This document shows positions 47,612-56,987 of a DNA stretch of 64,000 nt, piece after piece. Source of the DNA: Alphaproteobacteria bacterium. GTDB lineage: Bacteria; Pseudomonadota; Alphaproteobacteria; Caulobacterales; Hyphomonadaceae. How positions within the stretch are numbered: position 1 is the stretch's first letter; each line of letters opens with the position of its first letter. The notes below the pieces were generated by a model that was given only the letters and a program-made list of their open reading frames with translations, did no database searches and was not told where the DNA came from. The DNA lies in contig JAHJSB010000063.1 of NCBI GenBank assembly GCA_018830285.1, positions 206,020 to 270,019 on the forward strand. The letters are read 5' to 3'. The translations under genes were made by a program, and so were the position numbers.

Positions 47612-48712
47612 TCAACTCATCCATGTGAGCACACGCGGCTCGATCGGGTTGGCGAAGGCACGGCCCTCGGTGCGGGACTCGGTCCATTCGCGCTTCAGGC
47701 GCTGGTACCATTTGGCCTGCACGTCGATATCGTCGATCCAGAGCATCGCCTTCTGGTGGGCAAGCCCCATGTTCTGCAGGTCGACCATGTCGCCGTCCTG
47801 GCGCAGGAACTTTTTCGCCATCGGGATGGCAAGGGGGACTGCAAGGTTCAGCAGGGGCGCGCCGGTCCACCAGGTGAACTGGGTGATGCGCGTGCGCTTG
47901 GGCGCTTCCGGCGTCAGGCAGGTCAGCGTCAGCAGGCGGGTCTTTTCGTTGGAAATGATTTCCCAGCGAAAGCCCGGCAGCTGGAAGCGGATTTCCGTTT
48001 CCACATTGTCGCCGAATACCCAGCGATAGAGCTTCGAGTTCGAGCTCGGCGCATGCCGCTCAATCGCCCAGCCGCGCTCTGTCGGAATGAATTGCTTCTC
48101 TTTCAGCTTCAGGCCTACCGAAGGCGGGCGCCACCACCACTGGTTATGCACGAAAGGCACATGCGCCGGGTCCATCAGGCCGACCACGGCATCGTCCATA
48201 TGCGCGTTGAACACGTCATGAATGACGAAACCGGGCTTGTCCGGCAGCGGGCCGAATTGCGGCGGCGGCACGACGGGCGGCGCATCACTGCGCGGATTGT
48301 CGGCGACATAAAGGTACACCGCGCCATTGGCCTCATGCACCGGGTAGCGGCGCACCTTCACCTTGCCCGGGTCGTAGCTGCTGCCCTCGGTCAGGCTCGG
48401 CATCAGCTTGCAGGCACCGTCCGTGCCGAAGCGCCAGCCATGATAGGGGCATTGCAGGGCCCATTCGCCGTTTGTCTCCAGCTGCTGGCCCGCCGAAAGC
48501 GGCACAAGCCTGTGCGGGCAGATATCGCGCAGCGCAAATGCTTCACCCGCCGGGGTGCGACCCACGACGACGGGCTCGCCGAGCATCATGATCCGGTGCT
48601 GCTGGCCTTTTTTGAGCTCGCTCGACGGCGCCGCAAGATACCAACTGTCGGTCAGGTACCCGTCATCGGTGATGCCGGTCTTCGCCTGGGGAGAGGTCTG
48701 TGTGTCTGCCAT
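47612..48712 (-). CDS. Rieske [2Fe-2S] aromatic ring-hydroxylating oxygenase subunit
   Basis: 366 residues. The N-terminal Rieske domain has ligands Cys65 and His67 (DICPHR) and Cys88 and His91 (QCPYHGW). The C-terminal catalytic domain has the mononuclear iron region DDAVVGLMDPAHVPFVHNQW (Asp and His ligands). It resembles vanillate demethylase/PobA-type single-component oxygenase alpha subunits that need a separate reductase, which is not adjacent. Substrate unknown. Nine bases separate it from the inhibitor gene downstream on the coordinate scale (its own upstream neighbour). Confidence 0.85.
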   Translation of the reverse strand: MADTQTSPQAKTGITDDGYLTDSWYLAAPSSELKKGQQHRIMMLGEPVVVGRTPAGEAFALRDICPHRLVPLSAGQQLETNGEWALQCPYHGWRFGTDGACKLMPSLTEGSSYDPGKVKVRRYPVHEANGAVYLYVADNPRSDAPPVVPPPQFGPLPDKPGFVIHDVFNAHMDDAVVGLMDPAHVPFVHNQWWWRPPSVGLKLKEKQFIPTERGWAIERHAPSSNSKLYRWVFGDNVETEIRFQLPGFRWEIISNEKTRLLTLTCLTPEAPKRTRITQFTWWTGAPLLNLAVPLAIPMAKKFLRQDGDMVDLQNMGLAHQKAMLWIDDIDVQAKWYQRLKREWTESRTEGRAFANPIEPRVLTWMS

Positions 48713-48720
48713 GGGCCGCC

Positions 48721-49158
48721 TTATGGCGCAGGATTGACCGTGACGTCGAGACTCCAGGTGTCGCTGGGCGGTTCGTTCTCTTCCCAGGGGCGGCGCTCGA
48801 CCAGGTGGAGCGTGCTGCTGCCGGGCGCGACCGCTTGCAGGTCAAACGAAAGATAGTGATTGCCGCCGGTCACGCCGGGCTGGTTCTGGAATTCCGGATC
48901 GGTCGGGCGCACGCCTTCGCCGACGGTTTCAAGGAAGGCAGGCCGGTTCTCGATCTCCCAGATGTAGCCGGCTGTGGGGATCGATTCGAGCTCGATGCGG
49001 AGCGTTTGGCCCACATTCATTTCGATCTGCCCGCCATTCTGCGCGGCTCCCGCATAGAGCACGCCGTCGGGCAATTCTGTCACAGAGTCTGCCGCCAGGC
49101 CAGTGCACGCTGCGAGCACGGGCCCCGCAAGGGCCGCAGGGAACAGGGAACGCCGCAT
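48721..49158 (-). CDS. Chagasin-type cysteine protease inhibitor lipoprotein (I42)
   Basis: 145 residues, lipobox VLAAC (Cys18). The three chagasin/ICP loops are visible in order: SIPTAGYIWEI (for NPTTGY), QPGVTGGNHYLSFDL (the Gly-rich loop) and HLVERRPWEE (RPW). Family members inhibit papain-like proteases. No papain-like protease gene is in the window, so the target may be foreign or elsewhere in the cell. Probably periplasmic or surface anchored. It is transcribed ahead of the Rieske gene with an 8-bp gap. Confidence 0.78.
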   Translation of the reverse strand: MRRSLFPAALAGPVLAACTGLAADSVTELPDGVLYAGAAQNGGQIEMNVGQTLRIELESIPTAGYIWEIENRPAFLETVGEGVRPTDPEFQNQPGVTGGNHYLSFDLQAVAPGSSTLHLVERRPWEENEPPSDTWSLDVTVNPAP

Positions 49159-49226
49159 CTGAAATCCTCCATCATGCGCTCTGCATAGCAGGAATTGGAC
49201 AACGCGCCATGATGTCCCGTTGCCGC

Positions 49227-50003
49227 TCAGTTCCGGATCGCGCCTTCAAATGTCACCGAGGCGCCGCCAGCGCGGAAGTAGTCGGTCCAGAAGCCCCGCA
49301 AGCGCGCGTCCAGTTCCGGGTCGAGCGGCGGGCGGCCCGGATTGTGCGAGCGGCCGAAGCCGACAATCCGCACGTCCGCGCCTTGCACCGCCGGCAGGTA
49401 GCGAAACCTCTCTGCCGCCACCATCGCGGCATCCGGTTCCATCGACCGGAACTCGCTCCACGGCACGGCCTGGCTGTTCTCCAGCATGTCGGAGAATATA
49501 TAGACATGGTCGAACGGCTGGTCGCCGGGTGGTGCCTGCGTCCACTGCGCAATTGTCGACATGATCGCCGAATGGTCGGCCGAGGCCGATCCCTGCACGG
49601 CCGGGGCCAGTGTCTGGGCCAGCTGGCCCATGAACTGGCGTTCGTCGGCCAGGGCCTTCATGCTGCTGCAGCCACCCATCATGGAATCGAGTGCGCCCTG
49701 CTGCCCCTCTGGACAGCCCGGCTTGCAAGCATTGATCAGGCGCGAAGACTGAGTGTAGTGCTCGCCGATAGTTGCCAGCACGATCCGGTCGCCGGGGCCC
49801 AACTGGTCGACAACGGTGCCGATGCTCTCGGTGATGACCGCGCGGTCGGTATCGTCATAGGGAGTTGTCTGGTCGATCAGGAACAGGGACGAGGTCTGCC
49901 CGAAGGCACAATAGCCCGCCGCCTGAGTGCCGCTGGGCGCATCACCGGAAGAACCTGAACAGCCCGCGAGGACAAGTGCGACTGCCAGCAGGATCCGCTT
50001 CAT
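49227..50003 (-). CDS. von Willebrand factor A-like lipoprotein
   Basis: 258 residues, lipobox VLAGC (Cys15). SLFLIDQTTPYDDTDR resembles the first MIDAS strand (Asp-x-Thr in place of DxSxS), DRIVLATIGEHY the second strand, and FDHVYIFSDMLENSQAVPW a later strand with Asp. It has several cysteines (CKPGCPEG, GGCSS) that may form disulfides. The start directly follows the stop of a membrane-protein gene (TGAATG), so the two form a translationally linked pair. No annotated role is known to me. Confidence 0.6.
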   Translation of the reverse strand: MKRILLAVALVLAGCSGSSGDAPSGTQAAGYCAFGQTSSLFLIDQTTPYDDTDRAVITESIGTVVDQLGPGDRIVLATIGEHYTQSSRLINACKPGCPEGQQGALDSMMGGCSSMKALADERQFMGQLAQTLAPAVQGSASADHSAIMSTIAQWTQAPPGDQPFDHVYIFSDMLENSQAVPWSEFRSMEPDAAMVAAERFRYLPAVQGADVRIVGFGRSHNPGRPPLDPELDARLRGFWTDYFRAGGASVTFEGAIRN

Positions 50004-50894
50004 TCAGGCGCCGAGCCTGCGCATCTGGTTGGCAAAGCGGCGCTTCTCGACCGCTTCCTCGTCGGCGCGTTTGGCCTGCATCTTCGCGGCCTGCTTCTCC
50101 AGATTGTGCTTCTTGCGGTCGATCCGTTCGAAATCCGGATGCGGGTCATGGCAGAAATACGCCGCCGACACGCCGACAGCCACCACCGCGAGATTGATAA
50201 GCATGAAGATCCAGCCATCAAGGCCAAGCCCCCCCTTCAGCGCCATGATTGCCGCCCCGCCATATTTCTGGTTCTCCAGCGCCTGGCCAAAGCCCATTTC
50301 GGGCTGCGTGATGAAGGCGAGATAGCCCTGCCGCAGGATCGACACGCCATAGGCCAGCGCAACGATCAGCAGTACGACAGCCGCGACCTGCAGCGCCTCG
50401 CCCCACCAGTTCTTGCGTTTCGCATTGTAGCCGAACCGGCACATGATCATGCCCAGCCTGTGCGCCAGCGTCACCAGCAGGCCGCCGACCAGGAACGAGA
50501 CCAGCAGGGCCACAGCGGGGCTCTCGCGGAAGAAGAGCTCGAAACTGAAACGGTTGATCGGCACTTCGGCAATGGCCAGCGCCACCATGAAGGGCCAGTA
50601 GAACCAGGGCGAGGAATAGCGCGGCTGGCGTTCTTCGCTGGCCTGGATATCGTCCCAGACCTCGTTTGTGTGCTGAAGCTGTTCGCGCATATTGGCCTGG
50701 CGACCGCTCCACCGCGTATCCACGGCTTCCATGCGGCGCGCGAACTGGCGCTGGAGGATGTCTGCGTCCGTGCTGGCGGACACCGGGACGTCTCGCGTTT
50801 GCTCTGCGTCGGGAATAGGAGTCGGCGTCAGACTGGGCTGACCTGCCACGACTTGAAGGGAGGAAGGAGGACGACCCGTTGTATCAGTGCTCAT
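50004..50894 (-). CDS. Membrane protein paired with the VWA-like lipoprotein
   Basis: 296 residues. Cytosolic, disordered N-terminus (1-60), a coiled stretch ([39 protein letters not shown]), four transmembrane segments (about 100-117, 128-150, 171-190, 224-245) and a basic C-terminal coiled coil ([32 protein letters not shown]). The design suggests a scaffold or channel with cytosolic arms. It ends one base before the lipoprotein starts. I do not recognise the family. Confidence 0.6.
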   Translation of the reverse strand: MSTDTTGRPPSSLQVVAGQPSLTPTPIPDAEQTRDVPVSASTDADILQRQFARRMEAVDTRWSGRQANMREQLQHTNEVWDDIQASEERQPRYSSPWFYWPFMVALAIAEVPINRFSFELFFRESPAVALLVSFLVGGLLVTLAHRLGMIMCRFGYNAKRKNWWGEALQVAAVVLLIVALAYGVSILRQGYLAFITQPEMGFGQALENQKYGGAAIMALKGGLGLDGWIFMLINLAVVAVGVSAAYFCHDPHPDFERIDRKKHNLEKQAAKMQAKRADEEAVEKRRFANQMRRLGA

Positions 50895-51075
50895 AAGACA
50901 CGAATCCCAATCTTTGCCGCCCGCCTACACCATCGCCACAAACATGTTTGCGCGAACCATGTGGCAGCTTCAAGGCGAAATGCCAGCGGCGCCTGCGATG
51001 CAGCGTGCCACCGCTCATTCGGCATGCCGTCCAAGCCCACTTCCCGTGCGGGTAAAGCGCCGCTATATGCGCCGG

Positions 51076-52881
51076 ATGACCCCACGCGACAAAATCCGGA
51101 ATTTCTCGATCATTGCCCATATCGACCATGGCAAGTCGACGCTCGCTGACCGCCTGATCCAGGCCTGCGGCGGGCTGACCGACCGTGAAATGAGCGAACA
51201 AGTGCTCGATACGATGGATATCGAGAAAGAGCGCGGCATCACGATCAAGGCCCAGACCGTGCGCCTCTCCTATACGGCGCAGGATGGCGAGACCTACACG
51301 CTGAACCTGATGGATACGCCCGGCCATGTCGACTTCGCCTATGAAGTCAGCCGGTGCCTGGCCGCCTGCGAAGGCTCGCTGCTCGTGGTCGATGCCAGCC
51401 AGGGCGTCGAGGCCCAGACGCTGGCCAATGTCTACCAGGCGATCGACCAGAACCATGAAATCCTCCCCGTCCTCAACAAGGTCGACCTGCCCGCCGCCGA
51501 CGTCCAGCGTGTCAAGGACCAGATCGAGGACCTGATCGGTCTCGACACGTCTGATGCAGTCGAGACCTCGGCCAAGACCGGCCTCGGCATTCCCGATGTC
51601 CTCGAAGCCATCGTCAAGCACCTGCCCGCGCCGCGCGAGGGCGACGCCACCAAGCCGCTCAAAGCTGCGCTTGTCGATGCCTACTACGACCCGTATCTAG
51701 GCGTCGTGGTCGTCGTCCGCGTGCATGACGGCGTGCTGAAGCCGAAGCAGACGATTCGCATGATGCGCACCGGCGGCGTCTACGAGATCGACAAGGTCGG
51801 CACATTCAACCCGAAGCTCACCGAAACCGACGCGCTCGGCCCGGGCGAGGTTGGCTATTTCGTCGCCTCGATCAAGGAAGTCGGCGAAACCGCAGTCGGC
51901 GACACGATTACCGAGGACAAGCGCCCCTGCGAAAAAGCCCTGCCGGGCTACAAGGAAGTCCAGCCGGTCGTCTTCTGCGGCCTGTTCCCGATGGACGCGG
52001 GCGACTTTGACGACCTGCGCGCGGCGATGGGCAAGCTGCGCCTCAACGATGCCAGTTTCACCTGGGAAATGGAAACCTCAGCCGCGCTCGGCATGGGATT
52101 CCGCTGCGGCTTCCTCGGGCTGCTCCACCTGGAAATCATCCAGGAGCGCCTCAGCCGCGAGTTCGACCTCGACCTGATCGCCACCGCCCCCAGCGTGGTC
52201 TACGAGCTGACCATGACCGACGGCACCGAAGTCGAGCTGCACAATCCGGCCGACATGCCGGATGTGGTGAAGGTCGCCGAAATCCGCGAGCCGTGGATCA
52301 TCGCCACGATCTTCACGCCCGATGAATATCTCGGCGCGATCCTGAAACTCTGCCAGGATCGACGCGGCATCCAGACCGAGCTCTCCTATGTCGGCGGCCG
52401 GGCCATGGTGAAATACGAACTGCCACTCAACGAGGTCGTTTTCGACTTTTATGACCGGCTGAAATCCATCAGCCGCGGCTATGCCAGCTTCGACTACGAG
52501 ATCGTCGGCCATCGCGCCGAGAATCTCGTCAAGCTGCAGATCCTCGTCAATGAAGAACCGGTCGACGCCCTCGCAATGCTGGTCCACCGCGACCGGGCCG
52601 AGAGCCGGGGCCGGCAGATGTGCGAGCGCCTGAAAGACCTGATCCCGCGCCAGATGTTCAAGATCCCGATCCAGGCCGCCATCGGTGGCCGCGTCGTGGC
52701 GCGCGAGACGATCTCGGTCATGCGCAAGGACGTGACCGCCAAATGCTATGGCGGCGACGCGACCCGCAAGAAAAAGCTTCTGGAGAAACAGAAGAAGGGC
52801 AAACAGCGCATGCGCCAGTTCGGCAAGGTGGAGATTCCGCAGGAAGCCTTCGTTGCCGCGCTCAGGATGGATAACGAATAG
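51076..52881 (+). CDS. lepA: Elongation factor 4 (LepA)
   Basis: 601 residues from the ATG at 51076; an ATG three codons upstream is also possible. Translational GTPase: [20 protein letters not shown] (G1), [15 protein letters not shown] (G3), [20 protein letters not shown] (G4), and the LepA-specific C-terminal domain (KMLEKQ-like [20 protein letters not shown]). It back-translocates or remodels ribosomes and aids 30S biogenesis. It is divergent from the membrane-protein gene. Confidence 0.97.
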   Translation: MTPRDKIRNFSIIAHIDHGKSTLADRLIQACGGLTDREMSEQVLDTMDIEKERGITIKAQTVRLSYTAQDGETYTLNLMDTPGHVDFAYEVSRCLAACEGSLLVVDASQGVEAQTLANVYQAIDQNHEILPVLNKVDLPAADVQRVKDQIEDLIGLDTSDAVETSAKTGLGIPDVLEAIVKHLPAPREGDATKPLKAALVDAYYDPYLGVVVVVRVHDGVLKPKQTIRMMRTGGVYEIDKVGTFNPKLTETDALGPGEVGYFVASIKEVGETAVGDTITEDKRPCEKALPGYKEVQPVVFCGLFPMDAGDFDDLRAAMGKLRLNDASFTWEMETSAALGMGFRCGFLGLLHLEIIQERLSREFDLDLIATAPSVVYELTMTDGTEVELHNPADMPDVVKVAEIREPWIIATIFTPDEYLGAILKLCQDRRGIQTELSYVGGRAMVKYELPLNEVVFDFYDRLKSISRGYASFDYEIVGHRAENLVKLQILVNEEPVDALAMLVHRDRAESRGRQMCERLKDLIPRQMFKIPIQAAIGGRVVARETISVMRKDVTAKCYGGDATRKKKLLEKQKKGKQRMRQFGKVEIPQEAFVAALRMDNE

Positions 52882-52897
52882 ACCAGCCCCCCAAAGC

Positions 52898-52988
52898 GCT
52901 CACCCTGAGCGAAGTCGAAGGGCGGGCGCGGGCGGGACATCCTCGGCGCACCGGCCCCGCCCCGTTTTTCGACTTCGCTCAGGATGAG
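52898..52988. repeat. Palindromic repeat family A, copy 3
   Basis: Arms CTCACCCTGAGCGAAGTCGA... (52898-52922) and TTTTTCGACTTCGCTCAGGA... (52966-52988) form an inverted repeat with a 43-nt GC-rich loop, between lepA and tsaD. The first stop of lepA is 16 nt upstream. The 193-bp gap contains little else that I can identify. Confidence 0.8.
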
Positions 52989-53075
52989 GCCCTTGCGGAC
53001 GCGTGCCCGCCGCAGGGCGCCAACCCACGCATGCCCAGCCTTCCCATTCTCCCCATCCGGGCCTACATCCCCCGC

Positions 53076-54173
53076 ATGACCCGCGCGCTGACGATCCTCG
53101 GCATTGAATCTTCCTGCGACGAGACCGCTGCTGCCGTGCTGCGCCTCGAAGGCGGGCGCGTGACGCTGCTGTCGGACGTGATCCACACCCAGCTGGAAGA
53201 GCATGCGCCCTATCAGGGTGTGGTGCCGGAGATTGCGGCGCGGGCGCATGCCGAGATTGCCGACAGGACGGTGGCCGCCGCCATGAAGGATGCGGGGATT
53301 TCCTATTCAGACCTCGATGGCGTCGCCGCCACATCCGGCCCCGGCCTGATCGGCGGCGTGCTCGTGGGCATGATGACCGGCAAGGCGATTGCGCAAGCGG
53401 CCGGCAAGCCGTTCATTGCGGTCAACCATCTGGAGGGCCATGCGCTGAGCCCAAGGCTCGGCGGCGATTGCCCCTTCCCCTACCTGCTGCTGCTGGTGTC
53501 GGGCGGGCATTGCCAGTTCCTGGAGGTGCGTGGACTTGGCCAGTACAAACGCCTCGGGTCGACCATTGACGACGCCGTGGGCGAGGCGTTCGACAAGACG
53601 GCCAAATTGCTCGGCCTCGGTTTTCCGGGTGGCCCGGCCGTGGAACGGCTGGCGAAATCCGGTGATCCAAAAGCCTTCAATTTCCCGCGACCGCTGATGA
53701 ACCGGCCCGGCCTCGACATGAGCTTTGCAGGCCTTAAGACCGCTGTAGCCCGCGCGGCCGCCGAAGAACCCCTGACAGAGACGCGCCTCGCCGACCTCTG
53801 CGCCAGTTTCCAGGCCGCCGTCTGCGACGTGCTGGCCGGCAAGGCGCGCCGGGCACTCGAGGGGTTTGATCCGGGTGAAGGGGAATCGATCCGTTTCGTC
53901 GTGGCGGGGGGCGTCGCCTCGAACAAGGCAATCCGGACGGCGCTGGAAGCGGAAGCACGGGCATTTGGCGGGGGGCTGTTCGCGCCGCCGCTGCGGCACT
54001 GTACGGACAATGCGGCGATGATCGCGCTTGTCGGGGCCGAGCGGATGGCCGCCGGGCTGATCGACGCGATCGGGGACCTTGGCGCCGGGGCGAGACCCCG
54101 GTGGCCGCTGGATGAAGCGTCAGCGACGCTGGATCCGGCTTATGCCACGGGGCTCAAGGGCGCCAAGGCCTGA
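53076..54173 (+). CDS. tsaD: tRNA N6-threonylcarbamoyladenosine transferase TsaD
   Basis: 365 residues from the ATG at 53076; the frame is open from 53031 without similarity. ASKHA-fold enzyme making t6A37 with TsaB, TsaE and TsaC. Metal ligands in [15 protein letters not shown]-terminal [29 protein letters not shown] and the ATP-binding [12 protein letters not shown]. The tail [20 protein letters not shown] is a common alphaproteobacterial extension. Confidence 0.96.
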   Translation: MTRALTILGIESSCDETAAAVLRLEGGRVTLLSDVIHTQLEEHAPYQGVVPEIAARAHAEIADRTVAAAMKDAGISYSDLDGVAATSGPGLIGGVLVGMMTGKAIAQAAGKPFIAVNHLEGHALSPRLGGDCPFPYLLLLVSGGHCQFLEVRGLGQYKRLGSTIDDAVGEAFDKTAKLLGLGFPGGPAVERLAKSGDPKAFNFPRPLMNRPGLDMSFAGLKTAVARAAAEEPLTETRLADLCASFQAAVCDVLAGKARRALEGFDPGEGESIRFVVAGGVASNKAIRTALEAEARAFGGGLFAPPLRHCTDNAAMIALVGAERMAAGLIDAIGDLGAGARPRWPLDEASATLDPAYATGLKGAKA

Positions 54174-54183
54174 TCAGGCGCCA

Positions 54184-54297
54184 CTAAACTGCAAATTCAG
54201 CAAGGGCGAGCGTGGCTGCGAAGATGGCGACCGCGAACGGCACGGCTGCCAGCAGGGCGTAGAAGGATTGGCGGGCTTCAGTTTTCGAGAGGGTCAT
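54184..54297 (-). CDS. 37-residue single-span membrane microprotein
   Basis: ATG at 54297, stop at 54184. The peptide starts MTLSKTEARQSFYALLAAVP and continues as a hydrophobic helix to LALAEFAV, so a charged head of about 10 residues and one membrane span. GAAGAG lies 9-14 bases before the ATG. It has a good promoter of its own (TTGATT-16-TATATT) and an operator-like motif shared with the neighbouring tetR. No homologue is known to me; coding status rests on these signals. Confidence 0.5.
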   Translation of the reverse strand: MTLSKTEARQSFYALLAAVPFAVAIFAATLALAEFAV

Positions 54298-54350
54298 TGG
54301 ATTGCTCTTCAAGGGGTCTTTTGGAAGGCACCATAGTCTTCCATGACCCT

Positions 54351-54381
54351 AATATAGCAGGCCCTGAAAAATAATCAATGA
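54351..54381 (-). promoter_or_regulatory. Promoter of the microprotein gene with ATCAATGA motif
   Basis: On the minus strand TTGATT (54378-54373), 16 nt, TATATT (54356-54351), placing transcription start about 50 nt before the ATG. ATCAATGA on the plus strand (54374-54381) overlaps the -35 box exactly as at the tetR promoter. Confidence 0.5.
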
Positions 54382-54414
54382 ACGATTTCGATTTTATTCA
54401 GTGTTTAGTTTTTG

Positions 54415-55020
54415 TTAACGATCCGGCGTGCTGGCGCCACACGACAGAGATGCGAGCAGGAGATCGAGGACACCACCCAGCTCCCGCTGCAATTTCTGCA
54501 GGGACAGGGCCGAAAACAGTTGCGGGAACCGGAACTTCATCAACGCAGATTGCATGAATTCGGCCGTTTCCTCCGGCCGCTCGAGCGGGCGGAATTCGCC
54601 AGCCTGGACGCCGTCATTCAGGATCTGCACCAGGTAGACGCGCTCCTGAGCCATCTGTTCGTTGAAATAGAGCGGGCGTTCCTGTTTGAGGACATTGGCG
54701 ACTTCAAGGATCTTTGCGTCTTCCTCAATCGCCTTGAAGGTGCGTTCGAGACTCATCTCGAAAAACTCGCGAAGCCTTGAAGAGGCTGAGGTTTTCTTGC
54801 GGGCAATCGCGGCATAGTCTTCGAAAACCTTGGCGTTGAACTTGCGCGCCATGGCCTCGGCAATGTCGATCTTGGAGGCGAAGAAGCGGTAGATATTGCC
54901 GGCAGACATGCTGCAGTCACGGGCAATTTCCGACATGGTCGTCTTGCCGTAGCCGTAGTGATGAATGCGCTCCATGGCGGCATCGAGGATCTGCTCGCGG
55001 GTGTCTGTTGTCTCATTCAT
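54415..55020 (-). CDS. TetR-family transcriptional regulator
   Basis: 201 residues. N-terminal TetR helix-turn-helix: REQILDAAMERIHHYGYGKT, TMSEIARDCSMSAGNIYRFF and ASKIDIAEAMARK. The ligand domain is all helical and unique (EDAKILEVANVLKQERPLYF). It is flanked by a membrane microprotein gene downstream and a divergent YciI-GST pair upstream. The predicted -10 box (TATGGT) is so close to the ATG that its mRNA may lack a leader. The ligand is unknown. Confidence 0.88.
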   Translation of the reverse strand: MNETTDTREQILDAAMERIHHYGYGKTTMSEIARDCSMSAGNIYRFFASKIDIAEAMARKFNAKVFEDYAAIARKKTSASSRLREFFEMSLERTFKAIEEDAKILEVANVLKQERPLYFNEQMAQERVYLVQILNDGVQAGEFRPLERPEETAEFMQSALMKFRFPQLFSALSLQKLQRELGGVLDLLLASLSCGASTPDR

Positions 55021-55026
55021 GCGAAA

Positions 55027-55066
55027 ACCATACTACTAATTTCTGAAGGATCAATGATTCATTCAG
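55027..55066 (-). promoter_or_regulatory. tetR promoter with imperfect palindrome, possibly leaderless
   Basis: Minus strand: TTGATC (55054-55049), 16 nt, TATGGT (55032-55027); the predicted transcription start is at or next to the ATG at 55020. An imperfect palindrome CTGAAGGATCA/TGATTCATTCAG (55043-55066) with ATCAATGA at 55050-55057 covers the -35 box, a likely autoregulatory operator that may also influence the divergent YciI gene. Confidence 0.5.
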
Positions 55067-55158
55067 TTCACATTCGCCAGATTTGCGTGGCAGTGGAAAG
55101 CTCGCAGGCAGTATGCCATAGCGGTTCGTACACTCAACCAGGCCCCGAGGAGACGCTC

Positions 55159-55455
55159 ATGCCATTGTTCTGCCTACACTGTCTCGACAAGAAAGACGGC
55201 GGCGCCCTGCGCGCCAAGGCCCGCCCGGCGCATCTGGAATGGGCCGTGGGCCTGGGTGATGCCGTTCGCATGGCCGGGCCGCTGCTCGCTGATGACGGCG
55301 AGACGATGGTCGGGTCGGTCTTCCTTGTGCAGGCCGAAAGCCTCGCCGCCGCCAAGACCCTGTCGTCGCAGGACCCCTACACGCAAGCCGGTGTTTTCGA
55401 GCAGGTCGACATCCATGAGACCCGCTGGTCGATCGGGGATGGCAAGCCTGCATGA
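55159..55455 (+). CDS. YciI-family protein
   Basis: 98 residues from the ATG at 55159 (GAGGAGACGC upstream). YciI/muconolactone isomerase-like fold: FCLHCLDKKDGGALRAKARP, AHLEWAV, GPLLADDGETMVGSVFLVQA and PYTQAGVFEQVDIHETRW. The conserved His-Asp dyad region (LDKKD, AHLEW) is present. Stand-alone YciI proteins lack a defined reaction. It overlaps the GST gene by four bases. Confidence 0.85.
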   Translation: MPLFCLHCLDKKDGGALRAKARPAHLEWAVGLGDAVRMAGPLLADDGETMVGSVFLVQAESLAAAKTLSSQDPYTQAGVFEQVDIHETRWSIGDGKPA

Positions 55456-56132
55456 GACAGCTCGTCCTCGGCAACCTGAACTATTCCAGCTGGTCGATCC
55501 GGCCCCTGCTGGTTGCCCGCCATGTTGGCCTGCCGGCGGACGAAGTGATCGTGCCGCTGGATTTTCCCGACACGAGCGCGAAACTGAAAGAGATCAGCCC
55601 GACAGCCAAAGTGCCGCTCCTGCTCTGGGACGGCCAGACGGTGTGGGAAAGCCTCGCGATCACCGAATGGATCGCCGAATGGGCCGCGCCCGGCCAGGTC
55701 TGGCCCGTGGATGCCGCTGCTCGCGCCGTGGCCCGCGCCGCCGCCTCGGAAATGCATGCCGGCTTTCCGGCCCTGCGCAGCCTGTGTCCGATGGACATCC
55801 GGTCGCGCCATGCTGCCCCGGCGATGAGTGACGGACTGAAGGCCGACATTGCGCGGATCGACGGCCTCTGGTGCGAGTTGCGCGAACGCTTCGGCAGCGG
55901 CGGGCCGTTCCTGTTCGGCCAATGGAGCGCCGCCGACGCGTTCTTCACGCCCGTCGTGACCCGTTTCCGCACCTATGGTCTTCCGCTCAGCGACCCCGCA
56001 CACGCCTATGCCGACGCTGTGCTGAGCGATCCGATATTCCGCGTCCTGGAAGAACAGGCAAAGGCCGAACCGTGGTGGATCAAGTATGGCCCGGATGGCC
56101 GATCCAGCGGCTACCTCAAGACGGAAGGTTGA
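55452..56132 (+). CDS. Glutathione S-transferase family protein (YfcF-like)
   Basis: 226 residues. N-terminal thioredoxin fold with the catalytic Ser region GNLNYSSWSIRPLLVARHVG, TAKVPLLLWDGQTVWESLAI (cis-Pro and Glu-Ser), and a helical C-terminal domain (FLFGQWSAADAFFTPVVTRF). Translated from the end of the YciI gene, so the two are co-expressed and possibly both under the TetR regulator. Its 3' end overlaps the opposite sulfotransferase gene by 17 bases. Confidence 0.85.
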   Translation: MRQLVLGNLNYSSWSIRPLLVARHVGLPADEVIVPLDFPDTSAKLKEISPTAKVPLLLWDGQTVWESLAITEWIAEWAAPGQVWPVDAAARAVARAAASEMHAGFPALRSLCPMDIRSRHAAPAMSDGLKADIARIDGLWCELRERFGSGGPFLFGQWSAADAFFTPVVTRFRTYGLPLSDPAHAYADAVLSDPIFRVLEEQAKAEPWWIKYGPDGRSSGYLKTEG

Positions 56133-56940
56133 GCAGGTCGTAGCCAAGGTCGTGCCGGAACAGCGTTTTCACCTGTGTCCGGTAAAGGTCCATGGCTTCG
56201 CCCGTGAACAGGTCGGCGAGCGACGTCTTGCGGTTCTGCAGCACGTTCGGCTCGGCGTCCGGATCCGTATGCTTTGCCATTTCTTCCTTGGTGCCCGCCG
56301 CGAGCGCCGCATCGATTGCATACGGCGCCAGCTCCAGCGACCAATGCGCGGCCACGGCTTCCAGCACGGCGCGCGCGTCCTTCAGCGTGTCCTCATAATG
56401 GACATTGAGGATCAGGCCCGGCGCATCACGGCGCACATCGCCCCAGCGGTTCCAGAACCGCGCCAGCCAGTAGATGTCGCAGCGATACTGCCTGCCTGCC
56501 GGATCGCCCTGCAGATAGGTCAGCCAGTCGACCTGGATGTCATATTCCCACTTGGCATGGTGGCTGGCGAGAATGGCCATCGGGTGGCGCACCGCCAGCA
56601 CATAGGGCGGCAGGCTGGCCAGACGCCGGGCCCAGCCCCAGTCGACCAGACGGTGGGGGATGGTATGGCTGAAAGCGAGCCGGGGGATCTGCGGGAAAAC
56701 CGGCTTGTCCTTGGGCCAGCCGATATAGGGCCGCACCGCATTCTCCGAGAAATATTTGGGCCGGTCGATCCCATGCGTGTCGGCAATAGCGACAGCCAGC
56801 ATGTATTTCAGCCAGTGCGTGCCGGAATTCTTCGAGGTCACCAGCATGCCGTCAAAGGCGCCGTGCCGCAGCACGGAATAATTGTTCCAATTGTCGTTGC
56901 GGACGCGGGCGCGGTAAGCGGCAGGCAGGGTCTCGGTCAT
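56116..56940 (-). CDS. Sulfotransferase-family protein
   Basis: 274 residues. The phosphosulfate loop reads LVTSKNSGTHWLKYMLAVAI (a GTHW variant of KSGTTWL) near residue 35, and YVLAVRHPMAILASHHAKWE is the 3'-phosphate site with a conserved Arg-His. Later features include LNVHYEDTLKDARAVLEAVA. It is unlike the gene at 12.9 kb and probably sulfates or binds a different acceptor. It follows the TerB-like gene after 47 bases on the minus strand. Confidence 0.65.
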   Translation of the reverse strand: MTETLPAAYRARVRNDNWNNYSVLRHGAFDGMLVTSKNSGTHWLKYMLAVAIADTHGIDRPKYFSENAVRPYIGWPKDKPVFPQIPRLAFSHTIPHRLVDWGWARRLASLPPYVLAVRHPMAILASHHAKWEYDIQVDWLTYLQGDPAGRQYRCDIYWLARFWNRWGDVRRDAPGLILNVHYEDTLKDARAVLEAVAAHWSLELAPYAIDAALAAGTKEEMAKHTDPDAEPNVLQNRKTSLADLFTGEAMDLYRTQVKTLFRHDLGYDLLNLPS

Positions 56941-56987
56941 GATTGGCCCCTAGCGACTGCCTTGACGGAACGCAACTGGCAGCGCGT

